This document shows, piece by piece, positions 55,510-64,000 of a stretch of DNA of 64,000 nucleotides. Below the pieces are notes generated by a model. The model was not told the DNA's origin, did not search any database, and saw nothing but the letters and a program-made list of their open reading frames with translations. Position 1 is the first letter of the stretch. The number at the start of each line of letters is the position of its first letter. Both the position numbers and the translations under genes were made by a program. Source of the stretch: Nisaea sp. (GTDB taxonomy: Bacteria > Pseudomonadota > Alphaproteobacteria > Thalassobaculales > Thalassobaculaceae); NCBI RefSeq assembly GCF_017640745.1, contig NZ_JAEPQA010000013.1, positions 57,343 to 121,342 of the forward strand, read 5' to 3'.

Positions 55510-56781
55510 TCAGGTGCGGCGATTTCGACCGAAGCGGTCCGGCGCGTAGGGTGCCAGGTCGAGGTTCGGCTTCTTGCCGGAAATCAGCTGGGCCAGGATC
55601 CGCCCCGTCTTGGGTCCGCCCGTCAAGCCGACATGCTGGTGCCCGAAGCCGAGCCAGGCGCCTTTGAGAGATGGAATCTCGCCGATCACCGGAATGGAAT
55701 CCGTCGGCGCCGGGCGATGGCCCATCCAGGTGGTTTCCTCTTTGTAGGTCAGGCCCGGCAGCGCCTGGCGGACCGATCGCCGCAGCAGATCAAGCGGCGC
55801 CGCGGACGGTCCGGCCTCGAGGCCGCCGAACTCGACCACGCCCGCGGCCCTGAGACGACCGTCCATCGGCGTCAGCAGGAACTTGCCCGACGCGACCGCG
55901 ACCGGCGTCGTGGGCATCGCCGACGGCTCCCAGAATTCGAGATGGTAGCCGCGCTCGCTTTCCAGCGGCATATCGAGACCGAGACCGCCGAGCAGACGCC
56001 CCGACCAGGCGCCGAGCGCCACTACGACCTCGTCGCCCGCAATCGTCTCGCCACCCGCCCGAACGCCGGTCGCCCGGCCGTTCTCGCGGGTGATTTCCGA
56101 GACCTCCGCCTTCACCAGCTTACCGCCGCCTGCTTCGAGATGCGCCGCCAGCGCCTTTACATAGGCGCCCGGATCGGAGATCCGCCCATGGTCCAGGAAG
56201 CGGACGCCATAGCCGAAACGCTCCCCGAAGACCGGTTCCCGCGCCTGCACCACTGCCGTGTCCAGTTCCTCGAAGCGGAAGCCGTGCGCCTTGCGGATCG
56301 ACCAGGCGAAGGAGTCGCCGTCGAAATGCGCCCTGTCGTCATAGGCGACGAGATAGTCGGAAGGGTGGATGTATTTCTCCGCCCCGGTCCCGGCCGCGAG
56401 CGCCTGGTGATCGTTGACGCAGTCGCCGATGATCGGCACCAGCGCCGCAGCGATCCGCCGGGCGTCGTCGGCATTGGCATGGGAGAGATAGCGCAGCAGC
56501 CAGGGCAGCAGCTTCGGCAGGTAGGACCAGCGCAGGAAAAGCGGCTGGTCAGGATCGAACAGCATCTTCGGCGCCTTGGCGATCAGCCCCGGGCCGGTGA
56601 CCGGCACGATGGATCCGGACGCGAGCAGGCCCGCATTGCCGTAACTCGTTCCGCCCGCCGGCCCCTCCCGGTCGATCAAGGTGACGTCATGCCCGTCGCG
56701 CTGGAGCCATATCGCTGTCGAGACGCCGACAATCCCGGCCCCGACGACGATCACATGCTTCTTCGCCACATCTCCATCCAT
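55510..56781 (-). CDS. D-amino-acid dehydrogenase (DadA-like)
   Basis: A 423-residue FAD oxidoreductase of the DAO superfamily: dinucleotide motif VVGAGIVGVSTAIWLQRDG near residues 12-30, GTSYGNAGLLA (DadA-typical), and C-terminal GHQHVGLTGGPKTGRIL. DadA-type enzymes oxidise D-amino acids to keto acids with a quinone acceptor at the membrane. The ATG at 56781 replaces an upstream TTG. No dadX racemase is adjacent, so the physiological substrate is uncertain. Confidence 0.83.
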   Translation of the reverse strand: MDGDVAKKHVIVVGAGIVGVSTAIWLQRDGHDVTLIDREGPAGGTSYGNAGLLASGSIVPVTGPGLIAKAPKMLFDPDQPLFLRWSYLPKLLPWLLRYLSHANADDARRIAAALVPIIGDCVNDHQALAAGTGAEKYIHPSDYLVAYDDRAHFDGDSFAWSIRKAHGFRFEELDTAVVQAREPVFGERFGYGVRFLDHGRISDPGAYVKALAAHLEAGGGKLVKAEVSEITRENGRATGVRAGGETIAGDEVVVALGAWSGRLLGGLGLDMPLESERGYHLEFWEPSAMPTTPVAVASGKFLLTPMDGRLRAAGVVEFGGLEAGPSAAPLDLLRRSVRQALPGLTYKEETTWMGHRPAPTDSIPVIGEIPSLKGAWLGFGHQHVGLTGGPKTGRILAQLISGKKPNLDLAPYAPDRFGRNRRT

Positions 56782-56889
56782 GACCAACAGTTCCGCCCCC
56801 GATGCCCAATCCGCAGGGTCCCCTGCCCCGCGCGAGCGGATCGTAGGAGGTCGTGCGGGCGGTGTGAAGATGCCGTTCGGGAACGGGCA

Positions 56890-57885
56890 TCATACGTGCG
56901 CGCGCATCCATTCCGCGATCAGCGCGTGCTTGACCGAGGTCTGCGCGTAGAGCCGGTAATAGGCGATCAGTTCGCGGAGCGGGTCGGACATCTTTGCAAA
57001 ACCGGAAATGAAGGCGACGACGACGCCGATCTCGGTTTCCCCCTCGACCACCATCCAGCCGCCGATCACCAGCACCAGCAACGGCGCCAGGGCGTTCAGG
57101 AAGTTGATCAGCGCCTTGCTGACGAACTTCCAGAGGAAGTACAGCATCCGGTTCCTGAAGAGCGCCGCGTTCTGATCGCCGAACGTCCCGTCAGGGTCAC
57201 ACCCTCCGGCCGCCACGACGTCGCTCAGCGCACGCAGACGTTCGACCCGTTCCTCGATCAGGGCATTCAGCTTGCGCTGGATCATCGGAACGATGATGAC
57301 CTGCGGACCGAGAAACCCTATGCAGACGAGCGCGATCATCGGCTCCACGACGGTCATGTAGGTGCTTACCGCGACCAGAATGCCGATCTGGGCCGCGGGA
57401 TCCGAGAAGCCGTCGCCGACGAACCCGCCGACCGACTCGATCTCGTTGATCACGATGGAGACCTTGGTGCCGTTGCCGTCACCACCGGTCTCGCGCTCCT
57501 CTCCACCGAAACTCTCGAGATGGGCCCGGCAATAGTTGATCGCACTTTCGGCCAGCCAGCCCTGGTAGAGCTTGAGCCCAAGTTTGAAGCACGCGCTGGC
57601 CAGGATCGCCCCGAGAAACAGAAGCGCCAGCGACAGAAAGAGCTCCTTGTCGGACTGCATCAATGCGTCATCGATGATCCGGCGCTGCAGTTCGAGCGGA
57701 ACGACGGTCAGTCCCGCCACCAGCAGCGCAAGCCCGACCACGACGAATTGGTGGAAACCGCTCATCCGCCAGACGAAGGCCGGGAGCGTGCGGGCCGGCT
57801 CGTTGTCTCCCGTGGAGGAAATCCGGAGCGGTGTGCGAAACAGCAAGGCGGTGTCCTCTCTAGCCGGAGCGCCCCGGCGGGCCAT
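56890..57885 (-). CDS. ABC-transporter-type six-helix membrane protein without ATPase domain
   Basis: A 331-residue protein that has an exporter-like transmembrane domain (helices near residues 48, 85, 160, 180, 260 and 285) but stops before any nucleotide-binding domain; no Walker A or signature is present here or in the flanking genes. The frame ends cleanly with a normal stop. The start at 57885 overlaps the DUF2177 gene by 26 bases; a later Met at 57765 is possible. Function unknown. Confidence 0.75.
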   Translation of the reverse strand: MARRGAPAREDTALLFRTPLRISSTGDNEPARTLPAFVWRMSGFHQFVVVGLALLVAGLTVVPLELQRRIIDDALMQSDKELFLSLALLFLGAILASACFKLGLKLYQGWLAESAINYCRAHLESFGGEERETGGDGNGTKVSIVINEIESVGGFVGDGFSDPAAQIGILVAVSTYMTVVEPMIALVCIGFLGPQVIIVPMIQRKLNALIEERVERLRALSDVVAAGGCDPDGTFGDQNAALFRNRMLYFLWKFVSKALINFLNALAPLLVLVIGGWMVVEGETEIGVVVAFISGFAKMSDPLRELIAYYRLYAQTSVKHALIAEWMRAHV

Positions 57886-58282
57886 TTCGAAAGCCCGCCG
57901 CGAGCGCGCCGGCAGCAGCCGAAAGACCCGTGACCACCGCCCCCCACGCCATGTCGACGATGCTCATGAAAAGCGGCCAGTCCTTGAGAGTGGCGAGATT
58001 GGTGAGGTCATAGGCGCCATAGGCGAGGAGGCCGAGGAGCGCGCCGCGGAATGCGGCTGTCCTTGCCGGGAGTCGGCCGGTCCCGGGGCGGACGGCGAAA
58101 TAGACGATGCCGGCCGCATAGGCGGCGTAGAAGATCGCGGCGGGCAGCACATCTATCGGCTGCTTCAACAGCGGCCCGAGCGCCGCGGCATAGAAGTCCG
58201 ATGCAATCAGGCCGAGCCAGACGAAATCAAGCAGCAGGAAGCATGCAAGCACGGCCAGGTAGACGGCGAGGATCGTTTTCAT
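57860..58282 (-). CDS. DUF2177 family membrane protein
   Basis: A 140-residue protein with four predicted helices, matching DUF2177 (LLLDFVWLGLIASDFY and GLLAYGAYDLTNLATLKDW). Function unknown. It overlaps the ABC-like membrane gene downstream and follows the FNT gene by 14 bases. Confidence 0.85.
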   Translation of the reverse strand: MKTILAVYLAVLACFLLLDFVWLGLIASDFYAAALGPLLKQPIDVLPAAIFYAAYAAGIVYFAVRPGTGRLPARTAAFRGALLGLLAYGAYDLTNLATLKDWPLFMSIVDMAWGAVVTGLSAAAGALAAGFRNGPPGRSG

Positions 58283-58296
58283 AACACCCCCAGAGA

Positions 58297-59109
58297 TCAG
58301 AGTTCGCGCGAGACCTGCGCGTAGGAGATGAACCCGAACAGCACGGTGCCGCCGATGATGTTCCCGATCAGCGCCGGAACGATGAAGCCGAAAATCGCGG
58401 CGGAGATACCAAGCTGCCCGGCGAGGATCAGCGCCGAGATCTCCATCGTGCCGGCGATCACATGGGCGAAGCCGCAGAGCGCGATCACATAGGTAACGAC
58501 GAAAACGACGAAGAACTTGCTGCTCTCGGTATTGGCGAGCACCCAGACAAGGGCCGCGATGAGAAACCCTGCGCCGATCCCCTTCACGACCGTCACCATG
58601 AAGCCGTCATGCGCGACATGCCGTCCGAGTTCGAGGATCCCCGTCTTCGCCTCGGGCGAGATCGCCGGTGTCAGCATCGCGAAGGCGGCGAACAGGAAGG
58701 CACCGGCGAGATTGGCCGAGAGAACGATCGACCAGTTCCGGCCGAGCGCGGCGAAATTGCTGCGGGTCGGGTGCTTGCAGATCGACAGGACCGGCGTGAT
58801 CGTATTCTCCGTGAAGAGCTGGAGGCGTCCGAGCACGACCAGGACGAAGCCGACCGTGTAGCCCATGTCCGCGACCAGCGGCGTCCAGGCGGCGTCTTTC
58901 GGAAGGTGCCCGATCATGACCGCTTCGGTGACGACGGAAAACCCGAGGGCGAGACCCGCTGCTAGTCCCGACCACATGAGGGAGAAGGCCGGACGCCGGA
59001 GTTCCTCCTGACCGCTTTCGCTGACCACCCGGAAGGTCTCCTCGGAGGTCAACGGCCGGTGCTCGTCGACGATCTCTTTCGTGTCTGACTTTCCGCTGCT
59101 GTCACTCAT
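58297..59109 (-). CDS. formate/nitrite transporter family channel (FNT)
   Basis: A 270-residue FNT-family membrane protein with six predicted helices; segments such as LALGFSVVTEAVMIG, GRLQLFTENTITPVLS and CGFAHVIAGTMEISALIL fit the DUF/YfdC-like branch. It could pass formate, nitrite or another small anion. The ATG at 59109 gives a shorter soluble start than an upstream frame. It lies downstream of the ectoine operon but beyond its terminator. Confidence 0.83.
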   Translation of the reverse strand: MSDSSGKSDTKEIVDEHRPLTSEETFRVVSESGQEELRRPAFSLMWSGLAAGLALGFSVVTEAVMIGHLPKDAAWTPLVADMGYTVGFVLVVLGRLQLFTENTITPVLSICKHPTRSNFAALGRNWSIVLSANLAGAFLFAAFAMLTPAISPEAKTGILELGRHVAHDGFMVTVVKGIGAGFLIAALVWVLANTESSKFFVVFVVTYVIALCGFAHVIAGTMEISALILAGQLGISAAIFGFIVPALIGNIIGGTVLFGFISYAQVSREL

Positions 59110-59187
59110 TCCGGTTGTCCGAACAGTTGAAGGGGCAGGCAAACATCAACGGGCGAGAGCCGAAATGGTTCCGCAGCGGCCCCAAAA

Positions 59188-59225
59188 GACAGAAGCCGGG
59201 ATCCCTGGAGATCCCGGCTTCTGTT
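59188..59225 (-). terminator. terminator of the ectoine operon
   Basis: A 15-bp perfect stem (plus one G-U), pairing ACAGAAGCCGGGATC with GATCCCGGCTTCTGT around a six-base loop, starts 45 bases after the ask stop. On the minus strand it is followed by CTTTTGGGG. It is the strongest hairpin in the window. Confidence 0.8.
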
Positions 59226-59269
59226 GTCTCTTGCGGTCCTGTCTGCGGCAGGACGGGCTGTCGGACGGG

Positions 59270-60724
59270 TCAGGCCGCTTCGCGCTCCTGTCCCGCAGAC
59301 GCATCCGTCTCGACCAGAGCCTCGTGCAGCACTGCGATCGCCTCCTCGAAACGGTTCTCCTCAAGGACGAACATCATGTCGACCTTGCGGGAGAGGCGCT
59401 GAAGTCCGAGCACCTCGATGCCGGCGTCGGCCAGCGCAGTGAGCGCCTTCGCCTCCAGGCCGGGCACCGCCATGTCGCTGCCGATCGCGGAGACGATGGC
59501 GACCGTCCGGGTCGAGATTTCCGCCGTCGGAAAGGTTTCGCTGAGATCCGCAATCACCCGTTTCACGGCCTTCTTCGAGCCGCCGAGATAGTGGGTGATG
59601 GTATTGGCGTTCGAGCTCTTGGTGATGATGCGGACATTGTGCCGCTTCAGCGCGTCGAGGATGCCGGTATCGTAGCCCTTCACGCCGACCATCTCCTGTT
59701 CGAAAAACTCGAGCAGATGCACATCCTTCAAGCCGGTCACGATCTCGACGCGCGGCGCGTCCGACACGTAATCGCCGTAGAACATCGTACCCGGGTCCGC
59801 CGGGTCGAAGGTATTGCGGACGCGCAGCGGAATATCGGCCTGGCGGAGACCCTTCGCCGCATTCGGATGGACCGCTTCCATGCCCATGTTGGAAAGCTGG
59901 TCGGCCACGTCGTAGTTGGTCTGGCCGATGGTCCGCACCTTGTCTGCCCCGACCATCTTCGGATCGGCGCTCGAAAGGTGGAACTCCTTGTGGATGACCG
60001 CCTCGTGCGCCCCGGTCACCACCGCGAGGCGCGAGAAGGTCACCTCGGTGTAGCCGCGGTCGAAGCGCCGCACCATGCCGTCCACGCAATGGGCGTAACC
60101 GGTCACGATCGGCAGTTCGCGGGAGAAATCGATCCCGTCGAGCGCACCGGCAATCCGTTCGTCCAGAGTCGGATTGCTGTCGTCACGCCACCCCGTCAGA
60201 TCGACGAAAACGGCGCTCAGACCATGGTCCTTCAGCAGAAGAGTCGTGTTGAAGGCACTGTGCGCCTCTCCGAGCCCGGCGAGCATCTCGCGTACGGTCT
60301 CCAGATGCCGGTCGAGCCGGAAATGGCCGTGCGTGCAGAGCCGCTGCAGATCGAGCAGACAGGTCCGGACGCCCTCGATGCGGTCGCGGACGAAACCGTC
60401 CGCCAGCCGTCGCGAAGCCGGATCCTCCAGCACGTCGGCATTCTTGGCGATCATGTCGTCTCCGAGCGCGGTCAGCGCATCGCCCCAGGCCCAGTCGGAC
60501 TCGGCCCCGGCATATTGCGCGAATACACCCGCGGCGCCGGTCTTCTTGTGCTCCAGCAGCTTGTCGGTCATCCCGGCATAGGCAGAGACCACGAAGATCC
60601 TGTTGTACGGATCCGCGTCGCTGTGCTCGCGCAGGAAGACGTTCTTCAGGACGGCGTCGGTATTGGCGATCGACGTTCCGCCGATCTTCTCCACCGTGTG
60701 ACGGGGCGAGACTGGCTCAAGCAT
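59270..60724 (-). CDS. ask: aspartate kinase, ectoine-type
   Basis: A 484-residue aspartate kinase (VEKIGGTSI at 11-19, catalytic domain to about residue 330, two ACT domains after, e.g. VAIVSAIGSDM). It belongs to the Ask_Ect group that feeds aspartyl phosphate toward ectoine and is usually not inhibited by lysine or threonine. It is last in ectABC-ask. The start follows ectC by 42 bases with a stem-loop between. Confidence 0.92.
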   Translation of the reverse strand: MLEPVSPRHTVEKIGGTSIANTDAVLKNVFLREHSDADPYNRIFVVSAYAGMTDKLLEHKKTGAAGVFAQYAGAESDWAWGDALTALGDDMIAKNADVLEDPASRRLADGFVRDRIEGVRTCLLDLQRLCTHGHFRLDRHLETVREMLAGLGEAHSAFNTTLLLKDHGLSAVFVDLTGWRDDSNPTLDERIAGALDGIDFSRELPIVTGYAHCVDGMVRRFDRGYTEVTFSRLAVVTGAHEAVIHKEFHLSSADPKMVGADKVRTIGQTNYDVADQLSNMGMEAVHPNAAKGLRQADIPLRVRNTFDPADPGTMFYGDYVSDAPRVEIVTGLKDVHLLEFFEQEMVGVKGYDTGILDALKRHNVRIITKSSNANTITHYLGGSKKAVKRVIADLSETFPTAEISTRTVAIVSAIGSDMAVPGLEAKALTALADAGIEVLGLQRLSRKVDMMFVLEENRFEEAIAVLHEALVETDASAGQEREAA

Positions 60725-60756
60725 GGTTACTCCAATTAATTTCTCAGTGCGCGGAG

Positions 60757-60776
60757 CGCGGCCCGGTCAGGCCGCG
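60757..60776 (-). terminator. hairpin at the ectC/ask junction
   Basis: CGCGGCC and GGCCGCG form a 7-bp stem around a six-base loop that contains the ectC stop codon. It may lower ask expression relative to ectABC. Confidence 0.45.
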
Positions 60777-61165
60777 TCGTCCACATCGGCGGCGTAGGCG
60801 CCGTCCTCGTCATGCACTTCCCGGCCGGAGACCGGCGGATTGAAGCAGCAGGCGACGACCATGCCCTCGGGCCCGCCGCGCAGGATGTGCCGGTCGTGCT
60901 GGTCGAGCGCATACATCGTGCCGACCTTGATCTCGTGGGTCTCGCCCTTTGCGATATCCGTGATCGAGCCGCCACCGGAGACGCAAAAGACCGACTCGAA
61001 ATGGTTCTTGTATTCGAACTCGTGCTCCGAGTTCGGGAAGATCGTCGTGATGTGGAAGCTGAAGCCCATCTTGTCGTCCTTCAGCAGCATCCGGACGCTT
61101 TCCCAGCCTTCGGTCACCACGTGGCGTTCGGTATCGCGGCACTCTTCGTATGTACGAACAATCAT
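60767..61165 (-). CDS. ectC: L-ectoine synthase
   Basis: A 132-residue cupin enzyme, full-length EctC, which cyclises N-gamma-acetyl-diaminobutyrate to ectoine. Motifs include MIVRTYEE at the start, [22 protein letters not shown] and [17 protein letters not shown] (metal-binding region). GGAAAG lies six bases before the ATG. It is third in the operon. Confidence 0.96.
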   Translation of the reverse strand: MIVRTYEECRDTERHVVTEGWESVRMLLKDDKMGFSFHITTIFPNSEHEFEYKNHFESVFCVSGGGSITDIAKGETHEIKVGTMYALDQHDRHILRGGPEGMVVACCFNPPVSGREVHDEDGAYAADVDDAA

Positions 61166-61209
61166 CTGTCTTTCCAGTATCTTTCAGGTTTCGTCAGGCG
61201 CGCGCCAAA

Positions 61210-62484
61210 TCAGGCCGCGGCGGCGCCGTTTTTCGCCGTCACCGCATCCATGGACTTCGCGAGGATATCGAGGCCGCGCTCGAACAGGCTGAGCTCGATG
61301 GTCAGCGGCGCCAGGATCTTCACCACTTCGCCATGGGCGCCCGAGGTCTCGATGATCAGGCCGCGCTTGAAGCATTCTGCGCAGATCTCGTCCGCAAGCT
61401 CGCCCGAGCCGACATCAATGCCGCGGAACATGCCGCGCCCCTTGACCGTACCGCCGTGCTTCGCGGCGAGAGCGGTCAGACGCTCCTCGAGAAAGTCCGC
61501 CTTGACCTCGACCTTCTGCGAGAAGCTGCTGTCGGACCAGAACTTCTCCAGCGCGACGCGGGCCGTCACGAAGGCGTGGTTGTTGCCCCGGAAGGTGCCG
61601 TTGTGCTCCGCCGGGCCCCAGATATCGAGATCCGGGTGCAGCAGGGTCATGGCAAACGGCAGGCCCATGCCGGAGAGTGATTTCGCCATGGTCACGATAT
61701 CCGGGCAGATGCCGAGCTTCTCGAACGAGAAGAAGGTCCCGGTCCGGCCGCAGCCGGCCTGGATGTCGTCGACGATCAGCAGCGAGCCGTGCTCGCGGGC
61801 GACCCTCTCGACGGTCTGCAGCCATTCGGCACTGGCCTCGTTGAGACCGCCCTCGCCCTGAACCGTCTCCAGGATGAAGGCCGCCGGCGGCTCGTAACCG
61901 CTGGACGGGTTGTTCAACAGTTCCTCGAGCACCTTGCCGCTGTCGATATCGTCGCCGAGCGCACGGTCGTAGGGCATGCGGTCCACACCCTCGAGCGGGC
62001 GGGACGCGCCCTTGCGGTGATAGCCGTTGCCGGTGCAGGCGAGCGCGCCGAGCGTCACGCCGTGGAACCCGTTGGTGAAGGCCACGATACGATCCCGGCC
62101 GGTCACCTTGCGGGCCAGCTTCAGGGCCGCCTCGACGGCGTTGGCACCGGTCGGGCCTGTGAACTGGACGCGATAGTTCATCTCCCGCGGCTTCAGGATG
62201 TAGTCGTTGAAGGCCTGCAGGAAGGCGCCCTTCGCATCGGTATGGAAATCGAGCCCGTGGGCGATGCCGTCGCTGGAGATGTAGTCAAGCAGCGCCTGCT
62301 TCATGTCGGGGTCGTTATGGCCGTAGTTCAACGAGGAGCAGCCGGCAAGGAAATCGATATAGGTCTTGCCGTCCGCATCGGTGATTTCGGCACCCGTGGC
62401 GGAGGTGAAAGTGGTCGGAAACGAGCGGCAATAGCTGCGCACGTTGGATTCGGTATTTTCATAAACGGAGAGATCAACAGTCAT
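61210..62484 (-). CDS. ectB: diaminobutyrate-2-oxoglutarate transaminase
   Basis: A 424-residue class III aminotransferase that converts aspartate semialdehyde and glutamate to diaminobutyrate. PLP features include GPTGANAVEAALKLAR, IVDDIQAGCGRTG (PLP Asp) and TMAKSLSGMGLP (Schiff-base Lys). The start at 62484 with AAAGGA is preferred over an upstream frame. It is second in the operon. Confidence 0.96.
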   Translation of the reverse strand: MTVDLSVYENTESNVRSYCRSFPTTFTSATGAEITDADGKTYIDFLAGCSSLNYGHNDPDMKQALLDYISSDGIAHGLDFHTDAKGAFLQAFNDYILKPREMNYRVQFTGPTGANAVEAALKLARKVTGRDRIVAFTNGFHGVTLGALACTGNGYHRKGASRPLEGVDRMPYDRALGDDIDSGKVLEELLNNPSSGYEPPAAFILETVQGEGGLNEASAEWLQTVERVAREHGSLLIVDDIQAGCGRTGTFFSFEKLGICPDIVTMAKSLSGMGLPFAMTLLHPDLDIWGPAEHNGTFRGNNHAFVTARVALEKFWSDSSFSQKVEVKADFLEERLTALAAKHGGTVKGRGMFRGIDVGSGELADEICAECFKRGLIIETSGAHGEVVKILAPLTIELSLFERGLDILAKSMDAVTAKNGAAAA

Positions 62485-62551
62485 GACGAGTCCTTTCGAC
62501 TTCATGTCCTGGCAGAGAAAGTCAGTTGTGAGAATTGAGCCGGGGGCCGGG

Positions 62552-63106
62552 TCAGGCGGCGGTAGCCATGTCCCCGGTCTCGATCGGGCCGATCCGGCAG
62601 AGATATTCCGTAGCGTGCTCGCCATCGAAATGGTCGTCGCGGCGGAAGTGGGGCCGCTCGGTCAGATCGCCGTCGAACTCCGACGCGATCGAGCGAAAGA
62701 GACCCCATGAGGCATCGTTGTCGCGCGTGATCGTACTCTCGATATGGGAGACGTCTTCACAGGCGTCACGCTCGAGCAGAGCTTTCAACATCGACTTGGC
62801 GAGCCCGCGGCCGCGCATCTTCGGCGCCACGGCGACCTGCCAGACGAAAAGCGTGCCCTGCTTCGACGGCGGCAGGTAGGCCGACACCCAGCCGACAACT
62901 TCATCGTCATGCTCGGCAACGATGCAGGTGTCGGCAAAGTGCGTGCATTGCAACAGGTTGCAATACATCGAATTGTCGTCGAGCGCGTCCAGGTCGCCGA
63001 TGAGGCGCCACACGGCCGCGCCGTCTTCCGAGGTCGGTTTTCGAAAACGGACGCCGCCGGCCATCGCCGGACCCGCGGCAAGCTCTTTTGAAATCTCTAT
63101 ACGCAT
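62552..63106 (-). CDS. ectA: diaminobutyrate acetyltransferase
   Basis: A 184-residue GNAT-family acetyltransferase that acetylates diaminobutyrate, with RFRKPTSEDGAAVW at the start, LFVWQVAVAPKMRGRGLAKSML (acetyl-CoA P-loop) and ITRDNDASWGLFRSIA. Together with EctB, EctC and Ask it makes the compatible solute ectoine; no hydroxylase gene ectD is in the window. It is first in the operon, 32 bases behind the palindromic promoter. Confidence 0.95.
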   Translation of the reverse strand: MRIEISKELAAGPAMAGGVRFRKPTSEDGAAVWRLIGDLDALDDNSMYCNLLQCTHFADTCIVAEHDDEVVGWVSAYLPPSKQGTLFVWQVAVAPKMRGRGLAKSMLKALLERDACEDVSHIESTITRDNDASWGLFRSIASEFDGDLTERPHFRRDDHFDGEHATEYLCRIGPIETGDMATAA

Positions 63107-63134
63107 GGATGCCCCCGTTGCAGCAATCGCGGTT

Positions 63135-63163
63135 TACTTAGTTAGCCTAACTAATTAAGTCAA
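63135..63163 (-). promoter_or_regulatory. ectA promoter with MarR-type operator
   Basis: On the minus strand TTGACT (63158-63163) as -35 and TAAGTA (63135-63140) as a weak -10 are spaced by 17 bases. The palindrome TTAGTTAGCCTAACTAA (63138-63154) fills the spacer and overlaps the -10, the usual place for a repressor. EctR from the divergent gene is the likely ligand. The rest of 63164-63394 is AT-rich and holds nothing else I could identify. Confidence 0.65.
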
Positions 63164-63394
63164 CAAAAGTTCCATATGGCTCGAATTTTTTTGGCGAAAT
63201 TCTCGGAAACAAATATCGAGAATAAAATATTTTTCCTCAGAATCCCTGCATCGCGCGCTGGAACCACGCTTTGAAAATAACCATCGATTCGAAACAAACC
63301 GGCCCAAAGCAGCTTCAAATTCATTCGTATATGAAACTAATTTGATTTTTCCCGCTTGGCGACCGTGTCCAACTCGTCTACCGGTTTGAACACG

Positions 63395-63877
63395 ATGACG
63401 GAAAACCGCTCACAACACGCCCTGATCGTCCTGCGCCGGATCCTGCGGGCGACGGAGAATCGCGCCCGTACATTGTCGCGCCAGTCCGGCCTGACCGCCT
63501 CGCAACTACTCCTCCTGCAGACACTCGAAGACGAAGGCGAATGCACCGCAGGAAGGATTGCGGCCCGGCTCGGCATCACCCAGGCGACGACGACCTCACT
63601 GGTGCAGAAGCTCGAAGCCAAGGGGCTGGTCATCCGGAAACGGGGCGATACCGACAGGCGGACGGTCTGGCTCGCCCTCAGCGACTCCGGCCGCACCAAG
63701 CTGGCCGAAGCGCCCGACAGCTTGCAGGAGCTGTTCAGCCAGCGCTTCGAGAAGCTGGACGACTGGGAGCAGATGATGCTGATGGCCAGCCTCGAGCGGG
63801 TCGCATCCATGCTGGATGCCGAAGAGATCGACGCCTCTCCCGTGCTCGATATCGGCGCCCTCGACAGGGAAGCCTGA
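63395..63877 (+). CDS. ectR: MarR-family regulator of ectoine synthesis (EctR-like)
   Basis: A 160-residue MarR protein with helix-turn-helix CTAGRIAARLGITQATTTSLVQKLEAKG and wing KRGDTDRRTVWLAL. Divergent position from ectA matches EctR of methylotrophs, which represses ect transcription at low salt. The ATG at 63395 is preferred to a TTG at 63356. Only the upstream flank shows a palindrome, next to ectA. Beyond it, 63878-64000 holds no gene I can support. Confidence 0.85.
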   Translation: MTENRSQHALIVLRRILRATENRARTLSRQSGLTASQLLLLQTLEDEGECTAGRIAARLGITQATTTSLVQKLEAKGLVIRKRGDTDRRTVWLALSDSGRTKLAEAPDSLQELFSQRFEKLDDWEQMMLMASLERVASMLDAEEIDASPVLDIGALDREA

Positions 63878-64000
63878 CCAGGACGGCGCAAATCCAATCC
63901 GCCGGTATCCAATTCGACCGAAAGAGAATCCCGCGCGCACGCTGCGCGCGCCCGCGAGCTACAGCTCATGCAGCCCCTTGTTTTTTCGGGCCTGTTCGGT

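Noticed and set aside
55633..57933. Plus-strand frame of over 760 codons opposite the DadA-like and ABC-like genes
   Set aside because: It crosses two real genes and an intergenic gap, with no conserved motif.
59110..63877. Ectoine hydroxylase ectD in the ectoine cluster
   Set aside because: No dioxygenase of that family is encoded between the FNT gene and the window end.
63878..64000. Possible hairpin or gene after ectR
   Set aside because: The region is GC-rich with local repeats of GCGC but gives no convincing stem, start site or protein.

Overview
The window is high-GC, densely packed bacterial chromosome with very short intergenic gaps and many ATGA or TGATG stop/start overlaps. Gene content points to a marine, heterotrophic alphaproteobacterium, perhaps Rhodospirillales-like: TRAP and TTT carriers, ectoine synthesis, CoA-dependent aromatic degradation, a phosphonate ABC importer and a bicarbonate pump. 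The genus cannot be fixed from sequence alone. No rRNA, CRISPR array, phage or insertion sequence was seen. One tRNA (Met, CAT) is present. Layout: (1) 18-9944, minus strand, is one long operon: TRAP carrier (dctPQM), SDR dehydrogenase, crotonase, MarR regulator, feruloyl-CoA synthase, metal-dependent amidohydrolase, DUF3237 protein, Tat-exported aldo/keto reductase and a DUF6064 membrane protein. It reads as uptake and CoA-dependent side-chain shortening of a hydroxycinnamate-like acid. A MarR-type palindrome lies upstream of dctP. (2) 10916-17968, minus strand, encodes a 2-aminobenzoyl-CoA (anthranilate) type hybrid pathway: CoA ligase, acyl-CoA dehydrogenase, enoyl-CoA hydratase, MarR, SDR and the two-domain monooxygenase/reductase. 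A divergent ridA shares a palindromic control region with it. (3) 18549-23165 holds fumC overlapping an alpha-hydroxy-acid oxidase gene, and a TPR/O-GlcNAc-transferase-like protein. (4) 23187-29532 is a GntR-controlled module with a divergent TPP enzyme and a tripartite tricarboxylate transporter (tctCBA). (5) 29542-38741 carries a Ca/Na antiporter, an MFS carrier, an Orn/Lys/Arg decarboxylase with a TPP enzyme, and puuA-puuB for glutamylated polyamines. (6) 38912-45338 holds a small haem-type membrane protein with an exported dioxygenase-like protein, then the DabAB inorganic carbon pump with a divergent LysR gene that may be leaderless. (7) 45478-50940 contains tRNA-Met and a phosphonate ABC operon (two phnD, phnC, two phnE) with a good Pho box at its promoter. 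(8) 50970-59109 is a mixed region: LysR/DoxX/DODA, an YihU-like reductase, an acyl-CoA dehydrogenase, a DadA-like oxidoreductase, an ABC membrane domain without ATPase, DUF2177 and an FNT channel. (9) 59188-63877 is ectABC-ask with a divergent MarR (EctR). Recurring themes are regulators encoded inside the operons they probably control, and GC-rich hairpins after every solute-binding-protein gene in the four transporter units, which would favour high expression of the binding protein relative to the permease genes.
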